This document shows, one piece after another, positions 8,919-15,601 of a DNA stretch of 34,246 bases. Under the pieces are notes generated by a model. The model worked only from the letters and a program-made list of their open reading frames with translations. It did no database searches and had not been told where the DNA came from. The translations under genes were made by a program, and so were the position numbers. Source of the stretch: an uncultured Dehalococcoidia bacterium (GTDB taxonomy: Bacteria; Chloroflexota; Dehalococcoidia; Lucifugimonadales; Australimonadaceae); NCBI GenBank assembly GCA_937901475.1, contig CALGTL010000112.1, positions 1 to 34,246 of the forward strand, given 5' to 3'. Numbering within the stretch: position 1 is the first letter of the stretch; each line of letters begins with the position of its first letter.

Positions 8919-9489
8919 AGATAACGGCATCATCGTGGGCACTAAGGTCACCCTCCGCCCTAAAAACATTGAAGACGCTGCTGATGACCACCGGTGGAGA
9001 CAAGACCCTGAACTTGCTGAATTGGATGCTGCTTCAGTGTTGCGTCAAGGCCTGAATGACTTTACTCACGATTTGGCGACCGAGATAAAGTATCCCACGC
9101 CGTGGGTGAAGAGGTATGGTATAGATACTTTGGAAGGCCAGCACATTGGCAACTGCATGGCCTATGACATCGACACAATCAGCGGGCAGAGCGAAGTGGG
9201 CATTCTGATTGGCGAACGTAATTACTGGGGCGATGGCTACGGCCGCGAGGCATTCACTCTACTTATTGACGAGCTGTTCAAAATCGATTCGATGAATCGA
9301 CTTTATTTACACACTCTACGATGGAATGCGAGGGCACGCCGCGCATTCGCGGGCTGCGGAATGCGTGAGGTTGGACCTGAGCCTCGTGGTGGACACGACT
9401 TTATCCTTATGGAAACCACCAAGAAAGAATGGGCCTCACGACGGCAGCAAGAGGCCTCGCGTACGCAAGAGACCGGCCACACAGGCTAG
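8911..9489 (+). CDS. GNAT family N-acetyltransferase (RimJ/RimL type)
   Basis: This 192-aa protein has the layout of RimJ/RimL-like GNAT enzymes, which transfer an acetyl group from acetyl-CoA to a protein N terminus or small amine. An N-terminal strand (VTLRPKNIEDA) is followed by the acetyl-CoA-binding region EVGILIGERNYWGDGYGREA, where the Q/R-x-x-G-x-G/A loop appears as WGDGYGREA. The C-terminal part LHTLRWNARARRAFAGCGM has the usual N-x-R-A...GF/CG pattern. The start is GTG 8911, with AGGAG about 9 bases upstream; it overlaps the Nudix stop by 8 bases. It is the last gene of the five-gene unit and converges with the MaoC pair 9 bases away. Confidence 0.9.
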   Translation: MLEDNGIIVGTKVTLRPKNIEDAADDHRWRQDPELAELDAASVLRQGLNDFTHDLATEIKYPTPWVKRYGIDTLEGQHIGNCMAYDIDTISGQSEVGILIGERNYWGDGYGREAFTLLIDELFKIDSMNRLYLHTLRWNARARRAFAGCGMREVGPEPRGGHDFILMETTKKEWASRRQQEASRTQETGHTG

Positions 9490-9498
9490 CTGCGTGAC

Positions 9499-9921
9499 CT
9501 ATCTCGCCGGTAATTCGACGAGCGCTTCCCCTGTGGTGGTTACCTTGCCTTCGCTATTCACAAGGTCAATCTCACAGCGAATTGTGCCCGCGGCATCGTC
9601 TTTCTCGACAACCTTTGCCGTGCACGTCAGCGTATCGCCAGGGACATCCATATCGCGGTACCGGACCGAGAATGATCGCAACAAACCTGCTGCCCCCATC
9701 CAGTCAGTGACGACCTGCGCGATCCACGCGCTCTTGAGAGCTCCATGGATGATAACCCCCTGCAAACCCTGGGCTACCGCGAAGTCCTTGTCGTAATGAA
9801 TCTCGTAGAAATCACCTGATGCGCCTGCGTACTGCACGAGCTGACGAGGTGTCGGGTGTTTGACTAGTACCGGCAATTTGAACCCAACAGTCATGTCATT
9901 GATGAACGGTTGCTTGCTCAT
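9499..9921 (-). CDS. MaoC-like (hotdog) dehydratase/hydratase subunit
   Basis: This 140-aa protein has the hotdog fold of MaoC/R-hydratase enzymes, which add or remove water at 2-enoyl or 3-hydroxyacyl thioesters. The catalytic region reads ASGDFYEIHYDKDFA, a variant of the hydratase 2 motif, with D and H placed as in the family, followed by GVIIHGALKSAW. The start ATG 9921 overlaps the stop of the preceding gene by four bases (ATGA), and GGGAG lies 8 bases upstream. The pair resembles the split two-subunit dehydratases of actinobacteria (HadAB-like) and other two-part hydratases. The acyl substrate is unknown. Confidence 0.88.
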   Translation of the reverse strand: MSKQPFINDMTVGFKLPVLVKHPTPRQLVQYAGASGDFYEIHYDKDFAVAQGLQGVIIHGALKSAWIAQVVTDWMGAAGLLRSFSVRYRDMDVPGDTLTCTAKVVEKDDAAGTIRCEIDLVNSEGKVTTTGEALVELPAR

Positions 9922-10349
9922 GTCTGCGCTCCCATACGGATTACCGTATTGCGCTGCGTTGCGACAGTTTCCCCACGCTGATTCACATAGAGGGTTACAT
10001 AATCGGCAATGAGCATTGCGCCCATCTTGCCCTCTCGCTCTTTCAGTGAATGGAGAGTAGTCGCTATCTCAACGGTATCGCCGGGGCACACGGGAGGGCC
10101 ATATGTCCATTGACTGGCACCATCTAGCGCTCGGGGAACAGACTCGGCATCCGGGAGTTCGGGGATAGCACGGCCAAGGGACCGGAGGAAGGTTGGGGGA
10201 GCAATATTGGGGTATGACGGGTTAGTGTCACCGATTGCTTCGACAAAACGCAGGATAGCGCCGTGCTCAATCGTTGCAACCTGCTGCTCGCCTACTACTC
10301 CAACCGCAGCTTGCATGGCGGGGGTGATAATAGTGGGGGTGGTCATCAA
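9918..10349 (-). CDS. FAS1-type dehydratase N-terminal-like hotdog subunit, partner of the MaoC protein
   Basis: This 143-aa protein matches the N-terminal hotdog domain often paired with MaoC domains in acyl-thioester dehydratases. It shows RFVEAIGDTNPSYPNIAPPT, GASQWTYGPPVCPGDTVEIA and a C-terminal strand pattern, but not the D...H pair of active MaoC subunits. It therefore probably provides structure or substrate binding to a heterodimer with the next gene. The start ATG 10349 follows AGGAG at 9 bases; a second ATG follows immediately. The ATGA overlap with the downstream gene supports equal production of both subunits. Confidence 0.82.
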   Translation of the reverse strand: MMTTPTIITPAMQAAVGVVGEQQVATIEHGAILRFVEAIGDTNPSYPNIAPPTFLRSLGRAIPELPDAESVPRALDGASQWTYGPPVCPGDTVEIATTLHSLKEREGKMGAMLIADYVTLYVNQRGETVATQRNTVIRMGAQT

Positions 10350-10459
10350 GTAGAACTCCTGCTTTGGAGGCTAGGGGCTGATATGAGCGAGTGTCAAGGC
10401 ATTGAGAGCGACCAAGAAAACAGGAAGGGCTTCTACTCTAACGTAGATGACAGTCCTTT

Positions 10460-11239
10460 TTAATCGACACTCGGCTCGACAGCTAGATTCACTGAAATCC
10501 AAACCTTACCGGTCGCCGTACGGAAATAGGCTCCGCGTGATTGTGGAGGAGAAGATAGAGCGCGTAGTAGATCGATAAGATCTCCCGCTCGATACATTGC
10601 GTCGAGGTCTATCTCGCTAACTTTGGCCACGTCACTGACTCGATGAAGAGTACCTTCGTCCGGAGATTGCGGAGTCGGTCGCGTGGCGGAACGTATCGCT
10701 TCCAATCCTGATTCGGTGACTTCAACGCAGGCTCGCTCCAGCTTCGCGCGCAATGATTCACCTGTGTCTGAGGGTGCGATTGCAACAGCAACTCGCGTAA
10801 TGATAGGCCCCGTGTCTACTCCATCTTCCATGTAGTGCAGGGTTGCTCCCACTGGGGTGCCATCGATAATGCTCCATATCTGGGGATTACGGCCCCGATT
10901 GTAGGGCAGGTAACCCGGGTGAACATTGACTACACCTTGAGGGAATAGCACCAGCATCTCAGGTTTCAATATCACTCCGAACAACGCCGAGAAGCCAATG
11001 TCCGGATTGATCTTCTTTAGGCTCTCGAGAGTGGCTGGTTCGCTGAGGGAGCGGGCACTGAAAATCAATTCTGCTGGAAGCCCACTTTCCTTTATCAACT
11101 CAGGGCCTAGCCTTCGTTGCTCTTCGTCATGAAGAACAAGTGCCGCTATCTGTTCACCTTGCCCCTGCAACAAGCGAAGAATTTCTAGGGCAACCGGGCC
11201 GTTTCCGAAGTAGACGATACGCATGATTATTAAGGGCAT
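10460..11239 (-). CDS. Formyltransferase family protein (Fmt/ArnA-like N-terminal domain)
   Basis: This 259-aa protein has the N10-formyl-tetrahydrofolate-dependent formyltransferase fold. It opens with MRIVYFGNGPVALEIL, and the active-site block GVVNVHPGYLPYNRG carries N105 and H107, with D142 in MEDGVDTGPII. These match the Asn-His-Asp set of methionyl-tRNA formyltransferase. It is shorter than Fmt (about 310 aa) and lacks a clear tRNA-binding C-terminal domain, so a sugar-nucleotide or other amine formylase is as likely as Fmt. Two starts exist, ATG 11239 and ATG 11224 (MRIVYFG); neither has a good ribosome binding site. It ends about 110 bases before the MaoC pair on the same strand, with that gap serving as the pair's leader. 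Confidence 0.85.
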   Translation of the reverse strand: MPLIIMRIVYFGNGPVALEILRLLQGQGEQIAALVLHDEEQRRLGPELIKESGLPAELIFSARSLSEPATLESLKKINPDIGFSALFGVILKPEMLVLFPQGVVNVHPGYLPYNRGRNPQIWSIIDGTPVGATLHYMEDGVDTGPIITRVAVAIAPSDTGESLRAKLERACVEVTESGLEAIRSATRPTPQSPDEGTLHRVSDVAKVSEIDLDAMYRAGDLIDLLRALSSPPQSRGAYFRTATGKVWISVNLAVEPSVD

Positions 11240-11618
11240 CGTACCTTACCGGAAGCCGATGCGCTTTCCGCAACGATTTGACCAGACGGCAATGTTTTTC
11301 ACGAGATGAACCCATGGGGTATTAGAGAATGGGTTGCACAATCCTCACGCAAGAGGGAGGGTTATATGCCTTCCGAAGAGATAATAGCCGCTTGAGGAGA
11401 GGAGTTTGCGGCAAGCTACTCGGTCAGTTGATTTACTAGTACTGGAACCCCAAACAGAAAGCATTGTGGGAATCCACTGTCCCTGAAGTGCCCTAGCCGC
11501 TAGTGGTACTGGGCTTAGATAGAACAAGGACCAGAGTAACCAGCCAAGACATTGTTGCTTTGATGTTCATATAGACTGCCAATCCTAATAACTGGCTTCA
11601 AGGTGCCAGAACAGAGGA
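11240..11618. other. Intergenic stretch without a recognisable gene
   Basis: About 380 bases upstream of the formyltransferase gene. The longest frame here (minus strand, 60 codons) has no supporting ribosome binding site or recognisable sequence. It presumably includes the formyltransferase promoter and the 3' untranslated region of the small gene at 11619-11798. I see no repeat or structured RNA that I can support. Confidence 0.4.
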
Positions 11619-11798
11619 TTAAGCCTCTTTGACAATCACTACTTGCGCATTCGATTTCTTCGCGTTGTCGTCTTGTGTAGGAGTACCAAGAACCTGGTAA
11701 ATCTTGTCTGTGGTAATACTCTCACCAACTTTAGGGGCGGTATCCACATTTACTTCGTCAATGTACGTGCCATCATCCGCGATTAGCCAAACCAACAT
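11619..11798 (-). CDS. Small acidic hypothetical protein, 59 aa
   Basis: A 59-codon frame starts at ATG 11798 and ends with TAA at 11621-11619. The start is preceded by AGGAGGG at 7-8 bases, one of the strongest ribosome binding sites in the window, which makes a real gene likely. The protein begins MLVWLIADDGTYIDEVNVDT, continues with APKVGESITTDKIYQVLGTP, and ends in a hydrophobic strand, NAQVVIVKEA. It looks like a small beta-rich domain without a signal peptide. I know no family for it. It sits alone between the formyltransferase gene and tRNA-Trp. Confidence 0.65.
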   Translation of the reverse strand: MLVWLIADDGTYIDEVNVDTAPKVGESITTDKIYQVLGTPTQDDNAKKSNAQVVIVKEA

Positions 11799-11913
11799 AC
11801 TCTAACCCTCCTGTTCTATGCGCCGGAGTCCTAGTCTATTCGTGTCTATAGGCATCATCTCCCAGACGGTTGTGTAATTCTAGTCCTTATTTGTCCTTGG
11901 CTACCTAGGCGGT

Positions 11914-11942
11914 TTGCGGAGCGTAGTGCGGCCCCGTAGAAT
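11914..11942 (+). promoter_or_regulatory. Possible sigma70-type promoter for tRNA-Trp
   Basis: TTGCGG at 11914-11919 and TAGAAT at 11937-11942 are separated by 17 bases and lie about 65 bases before the tRNA. Both hexamers deviate from consensus, so this is a candidate only. Confidence 0.35.
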
Positions 11943-12007
11943 CTATGTGTTGCTCGTGAGGGCGACTGTATCAGGCAGTGGCATCATGGAGTGCCTCTGA
12001 ATTTCGC

Positions 12008-12084
12008 AGGAGTGTAGCTCAGCCTGGTAGAGCAACGGTCTCCAAAACCGTCGGCCGAGGGTTCGAATCCTTCCACTCCTGCCA
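12008..12084 (+). tRNA. trnW: tRNA-Trp (anticodon CCA)
   Basis: The sequence folds as a complete cloverleaf. The acceptor stem AGGAGTG pairs with CACTCCT, the D arm is GCTC/GAGC, and the anticodon stem ACGGT/ACCGT closes the loop CTCCAAA with anticodon CCA. The variable loop has five bases, the T arm is GAGGG-TTCGAAT-CCTTC with one G-T pair, the discriminator is G, and the 3' CCA is encoded (12082-12084). This is the tryptophan tRNA. A degenerate second copy of its 3' two-thirds lies at 17489-17545. Confidence 0.96.
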
Positions 12085-12304
12085 TTTCTTCTTTCTATCT
12101 GTACTAGGTAACGGCCTGCTAAACTGGCTTCCCGCAATCCTTGTGGCGTTCGCCGCCTTGGGTCACCTTGTCACGCTCTCTTGATTCGATCTTGCTGTGC
12201 CGTTTTGGGTTTCCCAACATTATGCTCAATACAATGTGACGCTTGGGTCTGTCGGCGTATGCTCATGTACGGTGTTGAGCGGATGCGATCATAAAGGAGC
12301 GGTG

Positions 12305-13336
12305 GTGTTTTCAATACAAACCAAGCAAAAGCCCCCGGTTGTGTTCGGCCTGCTGATGCTGCTCACGGTAGTGATGACGGCATGTAATTCGACCCCTGGT
12401 CCGATTGATGCCGGACCGCCGAGTCTGACTACGGAGGCCCAACGACTAATAGGGCTTGGCTGGAATCGACCGACTTCAGCACCAACTACATACTTGAGGA
12501 CGTCGGACCTTTCTGACGACTCGGTACAAGTGGTGCAAGAGGGGATTCAGGCAGGCGAAAGCTACTTAGGTAGTTATGGCCCGTTCAGGGTTTATGTGAT
12601 TGGTACAGATGTCGGAGCAGCTCATATCGTGGCAGAGGATTTTTGCTCATGGGCGTACGGTAGAGTCCCGGGAAGCCACTACGAATATTGTCTCGAATCC
12701 GACCAGGGAACTGAGATACGTGAGATTGCTGAATATGCAGGGAGTAATGCTTTCGCTCAACATTCACGCCAACTAGAGGCACCGAATCACTCTTTCGTGA
12801 TAGGTAATCCATTGCAGTATGGATCAGGATTTGGTTCGAAAATTGCGCTACACGAATACGTCCATATTTATCAAAACGCCAACAGCGTCGATGAAAACGT
12901 TTTTGGGCTCCCTCTTTGGCTTGAGGAAGGCAGTGCAGAGTTCCTGGCACTGTACCTGAGCCAAAAGGAACGTTGGGTAGATTTCAGAATGAGTATGACA
13001 GAAGCCCTCAAGTCAGCCAAAGAACTCAGAAGTCGCTATCCAGATATAGGCATCCAAGATATGGAAACCTCCCAGTCACGAGACGAACTGCAATCTAGTT
13101 GTGACTGCACGGGAACGCTCCAATATGAAACAGGTCAATGGGCAACAGCGTGGCTCGTGAATAGAACGTCGCTAGATATTTTCTACAAATCGTACATCCC
13201 CGATATCGTAGAACTTGGAGGGCATCAGTCCTTTGTCGCGCACTTTGGCCTGACGATTCCAGAGTTCTATAGCGAGTTCGAAGAATTTATGAGTTTCACC
13301 TCGGAGCAACAATTAGCAATTCTTCCTGCAAATTAA
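12305..13336 (+). CDS. Lipoprotein with gluzincin-like metallopeptidase motif
   Basis: The N terminus is a lipoprotein signal: positive residues (QTKQK), a hydrophobic stretch VVFGLLMLLTVV, then a lipobox MTAC with the lipidated Cys at residue 27. The mature part carries HEYVH (residues 183-187) and, about 20 residues on, LPLWLEEGSAEFLA, the pattern of HExxH plus a third Glu ligand in Zn peptidases of the gluzincin/peptidase MA-like group. The protein is therefore probably a surface-anchored zinc peptidase. GTG 12305 is preferred because AAGGAG ends 5 bases upstream; GTG 12302 is adjacent, and a longer frame from 12197 would spoil the signal peptide. It is the first gene inside the segment bounded by the two tRNA-Trp sequences. 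Confidence 0.85.
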   Translation: MFSIQTKQKPPVVFGLLMLLTVVMTACNSTPGPIDAGPPSLTTEAQRLIGLGWNRPTSAPTTYLRTSDLSDDSVQVVQEGIQAGESYLGSYGPFRVYVIGTDVGAAHIVAEDFCSWAYGRVPGSHYEYCLESDQGTEIREIAEYAGSNAFAQHSRQLEAPNHSFVIGNPLQYGSGFGSKIALHEYVHIYQNANSVDENVFGLPLWLEEGSAEFLALYLSQKERWVDFRMSMTEALKSAKELRSRYPDIGIQDMETSQSRDELQSSCDCTGTLQYETGQWATAWLVNRTSLDIFYKSYIPDIVELGGHQSFVAHFGLTIPEFYSEFEEFMSFTSEQQLAILPAN

Positions 13337-13477
13337 GATAGCGGAGCAGGATTACGACTAGAAGAGGGAATCCGTTTGAGCATCGCTAGGCCCAGTCTTC
13401 CTCAGGCACTTCTGCTCGATTTGTTGGAGACCTCGAGGCAGATAGCCTGCGGGGTAGGAATCCGTAGATCTGGTCAT

Positions 13478-14713
13478 TTACGAAGCAATTTGTTCCAGCA
13501 CAGGCAGCAGGTATTTGCGGAATTCTTCAGGGTTTTCGGACATCGGAAAGTGGCCCATATCTTTCATGACCTTAAAGGACGTGGCGTTGATTTCCTCTGC
13601 TAGTTGACGGCTGAGTTCCGGGGTGGCGGAGGTGTCATATTCACCGGTCAGAAGGTGGACGGGGCACTCAGCGGTATCGATGCCACGCGCGACGCCGTTA
13701 CGCATATCTCCGTCGGTGAAGTAGTAATTCAGATCCCCCATGAAAACCCCGGGGCCACCTTGCATGTAATGCCACAAAGTTTCCCAGGTATCCGTGCCGT
13801 TAGATTGCGGTGCAATCAGGCCAAACATCAGGGCTCCAGAAACTTCCGGTCCGTGCACGTCTGGCCGGTGAATACTGCGTAGGCCTTCGGGCTCACCATC
13901 ATTACTGTGCTCGGCATAGAGCGCCGATTGCAGACCGATCACTGCCCGCAGATCTTTGCCGTGGCGCAGGGCTAAGTGCAGCACAGCCCGTCCACCGATG
14001 GAGCAGCCCATGATCACAGGATTGTCAAGCTGCAACGCCTCTTTTACCGCCATCGTAACGGCAACATAACGTTCCGTGGACAACTCATAGATCTCGTCTT
14101 GGAATCCGGGGGGGGGCGAAGATTTGCCATGCCAAGGCAGGTCGAACACAATGACACGGAAGTTCGCGGTGATTGCCTCGTCGTTCAAGATAGCACGGTA
14201 CTGCCGCCCGTCCGCTCCGGCGGTATGGAGGCAGATCAGCGGTATTCCGCTGCCAGCCTCTTCAAAATAGATGCGATGAGGTCGCCCCTCAAGCGCCAAA
14301 TTGATGTACCGACCGACGATGGGGTCGATAGTCGGCTGAGACGGAATGCTGTTGGCTTTTGCCGGGCGGGGACGGCTCATGGAAAACAGCAGCTCCAGCG
14401 GTAAAAGGTTCTGGTAAAAGGCTACGTGATCTCCGGTAAGCTTCAGATGCCCAGTGCGTCGCATGGCCGAGAGAGATTGTAGGCCCGGCCGAGGATTCGC
14501 CGTGACCAGTTCCAGCCAATCGTTTCCGCTTGCTTCTAGCCGGAAAGTGATCTTGCGATCCGGTCGATTGGGACCGATCCGCACGCCGTGGGCGTCATAA
14601 CTCAAATATTGGATCTCCCCATCGAAACAGAGTTCAATACAAGCGTCCGCGAAGCGGCCCCGCCAAGCCACATTCGGATGGTCTCCCGTTCGCGCAATGA
14701 TATCTTGAAACAT
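13478..14713 (-). CDS. Alpha/beta hydrolase with N-terminal SCP2-like extension
   Basis: This 411-aa protein has an N-terminal domain (about 1-115) reminiscent of SCP2-like lipid-binding modules, then an alpha/beta hydrolase domain (about 130-410). The nucleophile elbow is GCSIGG with S238. An acid (D360 in LTGEYDTSATP) and H388 in KDMGHFPMSENPEEF complete a credible Ser-Asp-His triad. It likely hydrolyses an ester, lactone or C-C bond of a hydrophobic substrate. The start is ATG 14713 (TTG 14716 adjoins it), and the only ribosome-binding element is a 9-base G run just upstream. A second 9-base run (minus strand C9, 14116-14108) encodes Pro-Pro-Pro near residue 201. It is transcribed opposite to both neighbours. 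Confidence 0.88.
   Translation of the reverse strand: MFQDIIARTGDHPNVAWRGRFADACIELCFDGEIQYLSYDAHGVRIGPNRPDRKITFRLEASGNDWLELVTANPRPGLQSLSAMRRTGHLKLTGDHVAFYQNLLPLELLFSMSRPRPAKANSIPSQPTIDPIVGRYINLALEGRPHRIYFEEAGSGIPLICLHTAGADGRQYRAILNDEAITANFRVIVFDLPWHGKSSPPPGFQDEIYELSTERYVAVTMAVKEALQLDNPVIMGCSIGGRAVLHLALRHGKDLRAVIGLQSALYAEHSNDGEPEGLRSIHRPDVHGPEVSGALMFGLIAPQSNGTDTWETLWHYMQGGPGVFMGDLNYYFTDGDMRNGVARGIDTAECPVHLLTGEYDTSATPELSRQLAEEINATSFKVMKDMGHFPMSENPEEFRKYLLPVLEQIAS
14108..14116 (-). repeat. 9-base homopolymer (C9 on coding strand) inside the alpha/beta hydrolase gene
   Basis: Nine identical bases lie in frame as three Pro codons. Slippage by one base would shift the reading frame upstream of the catalytic Ser codon. 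Such tracts can act as on/off switches but may also be passive. Confidence 0.7.
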
Positions 14714-14719
14714 CAATCA

Positions 14720-14728
14720 CCCCCCCCC
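14720..14728 (-). repeat. 9-base homopolymer (G9 on coding strand) at the ribosome binding site of the hydrolase gene
   Basis: Nine G residues on the coding strand end 6 bases before the ATG at 14713 and are the only Shine-Dalgarno-like element. A change in tract length would alter the spacing to the start codon. Confidence 0.7.
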
Positions 14729-15044
14729 AAGCTACCTATATCTATATGTATTGGTTGTCACGAGGATAGCAAGGTCGGTCTTAATGCGGAGTTTCTCATC
14801 AATCCGGCAATGCGACTTAAAAGGGCTAGCGCGGCTTTTCGCTAGTGCGCTGTGTCGGCTACTGTGACAGGCCGAATTGCCTACGCATCTTCTGCCTGTG
14901 AAATATCGTTCCCATAGCTTCTCCGCTTACTGCGCTTCATTAAGTCCACCGGATTTATGGGACACACCAACTTGGTGGAGTTAATTCCTGGCTCCTAGCA
15001 ACGACGTGTTGACGGCAATCAGCACATCATCAACTCCAATGCCC
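14729..15044. other. Intergenic stretch holding an interspersed repeat
   Basis: About 315 bases upstream of the hydrolase gene. It contains one copy of a short interspersed repeat (14870-14903) but no gene that I can support. A promoter for the hydrolase is expected here; I could not pick one with confidence. Confidence 0.4.
14870..14903 (+). repeat. Interspersed intergenic repeat, copy 1
   Basis: Bases 14870-14896 match 20545-20571 in 26 of 27 positions, the first 21 being identical. The right end (CTGCCTGTGAAA) matches 24474-24484 and the base before it. It lies in non-coding DNA. Confidence 0.65.
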
Positions 15045-15200
15045 TTACTTGCGTTTCCTGCTTCGTGACCAGAAGAAACTACCGAGGCTAAGGCCGATAG
15101 TTGTACTTAGAGCAGCGTCTGCCCGCCCTGTTAGCACAAACACCTGGTAACCGCTCATCAGGATGCCGATATTGACCGCAATCATGACTCTCGTACTCAT
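15045..15200 (-). CDS. Possible small membrane protein, 51 aa
   Basis: A 51-codon frame runs from ATG 15200 to TAA at 15047-15045. The product has two hydrophobic stretches (VMIAVNIGILMSGYQVFVL and AALSTTIGLSLGSFFW) and a very basic tail (SRSRKRK). That is the pattern of a small two-helix membrane protein with a cytoplasmic C terminus. An AGAGAG upstream is a weak ribosome binding site. No family is recognised. It lies in the gene-poor part of the tRNA-bounded segment, so it could be a small cargo gene or a chance frame. Confidence 0.4.
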   Translation of the reverse strand: MSTRVMIAVNIGILMSGYQVFVLTGRADAALSTTIGLSLGSFFWSRSRKRK

Positions 15201-15601
15201 GCACTCTCTTTTCTCAGAGCCGACCTGTCACGGGTAGACCACCAACCCGACACAGAACAGCTAAGCCATACCCCTCGACCATCATCCACAGTCCTAGATT
15301 AACAGCCACCGACCACCGACAGGAATCACCCCAACAGACCATTTCTACGACCATTATTTACGACGTGTGCCATCATCTACCAAAGCACTGCCGAGGCTGG
15401 CTAGCGTGTTTTTAGAGGTGCTTACCAGGGAACTGGTGGGCGCTGGTTCTCCTGAGACGAGAGCCAGATTGTGTTGGTGAGTTGGGAATCGCCTATCTCA
15501 TTCCCGATGAGAAATCAGTGTCTCCACTCTGAACCTTCAACGCTCATGCATCGATGGCTGTATTGTATGGTGCAATAACCTAGCCACCAAGGAGCAACTC
15601 C
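15201..15601. other. Intergenic stretch with a C/A-rich tract and a diverged direct repeat
   Basis: About 400 bases upstream of the asparaginase-fold gene. The left half is rich in ACC/CCA triplets; the right half contains a 62-base sequence (15386-15447) that recurs at 17403-17464. A possible hairpin, CTGGTTCTC with GAGAGCCAG, lies around 15442-15470. I see no gene. Confidence 0.45.
15386..15447 (+). repeat. 62-base diverged direct repeat, copy A
   Basis: Aligned without gaps to 17403-17464 it matches at 46 of 62 positions. Shared blocks include TTTTAGAGG, TTACC and CGCTGGT. Each copy follows a C/A-rich stretch. The two copies flank the asparaginase-fold gene. Confidence 0.6.

Noticed and set aside
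12197-12304. Longer N terminus for the peptidase lipoprotein
   Set aside because: It would bury the lipoprotein signal peptide and ignores the AAGGAG before GTG 12305.
15240-15390. C/A-rich tract as a CRISPR array
   Set aside because: Short triplet-like motifs without regular repeats, constant spacers or cas genes.
15442-15470. Hairpin after the 62-base repeat as a transcription terminator
   Set aside because: No T-run follows and no gene ends just upstream.
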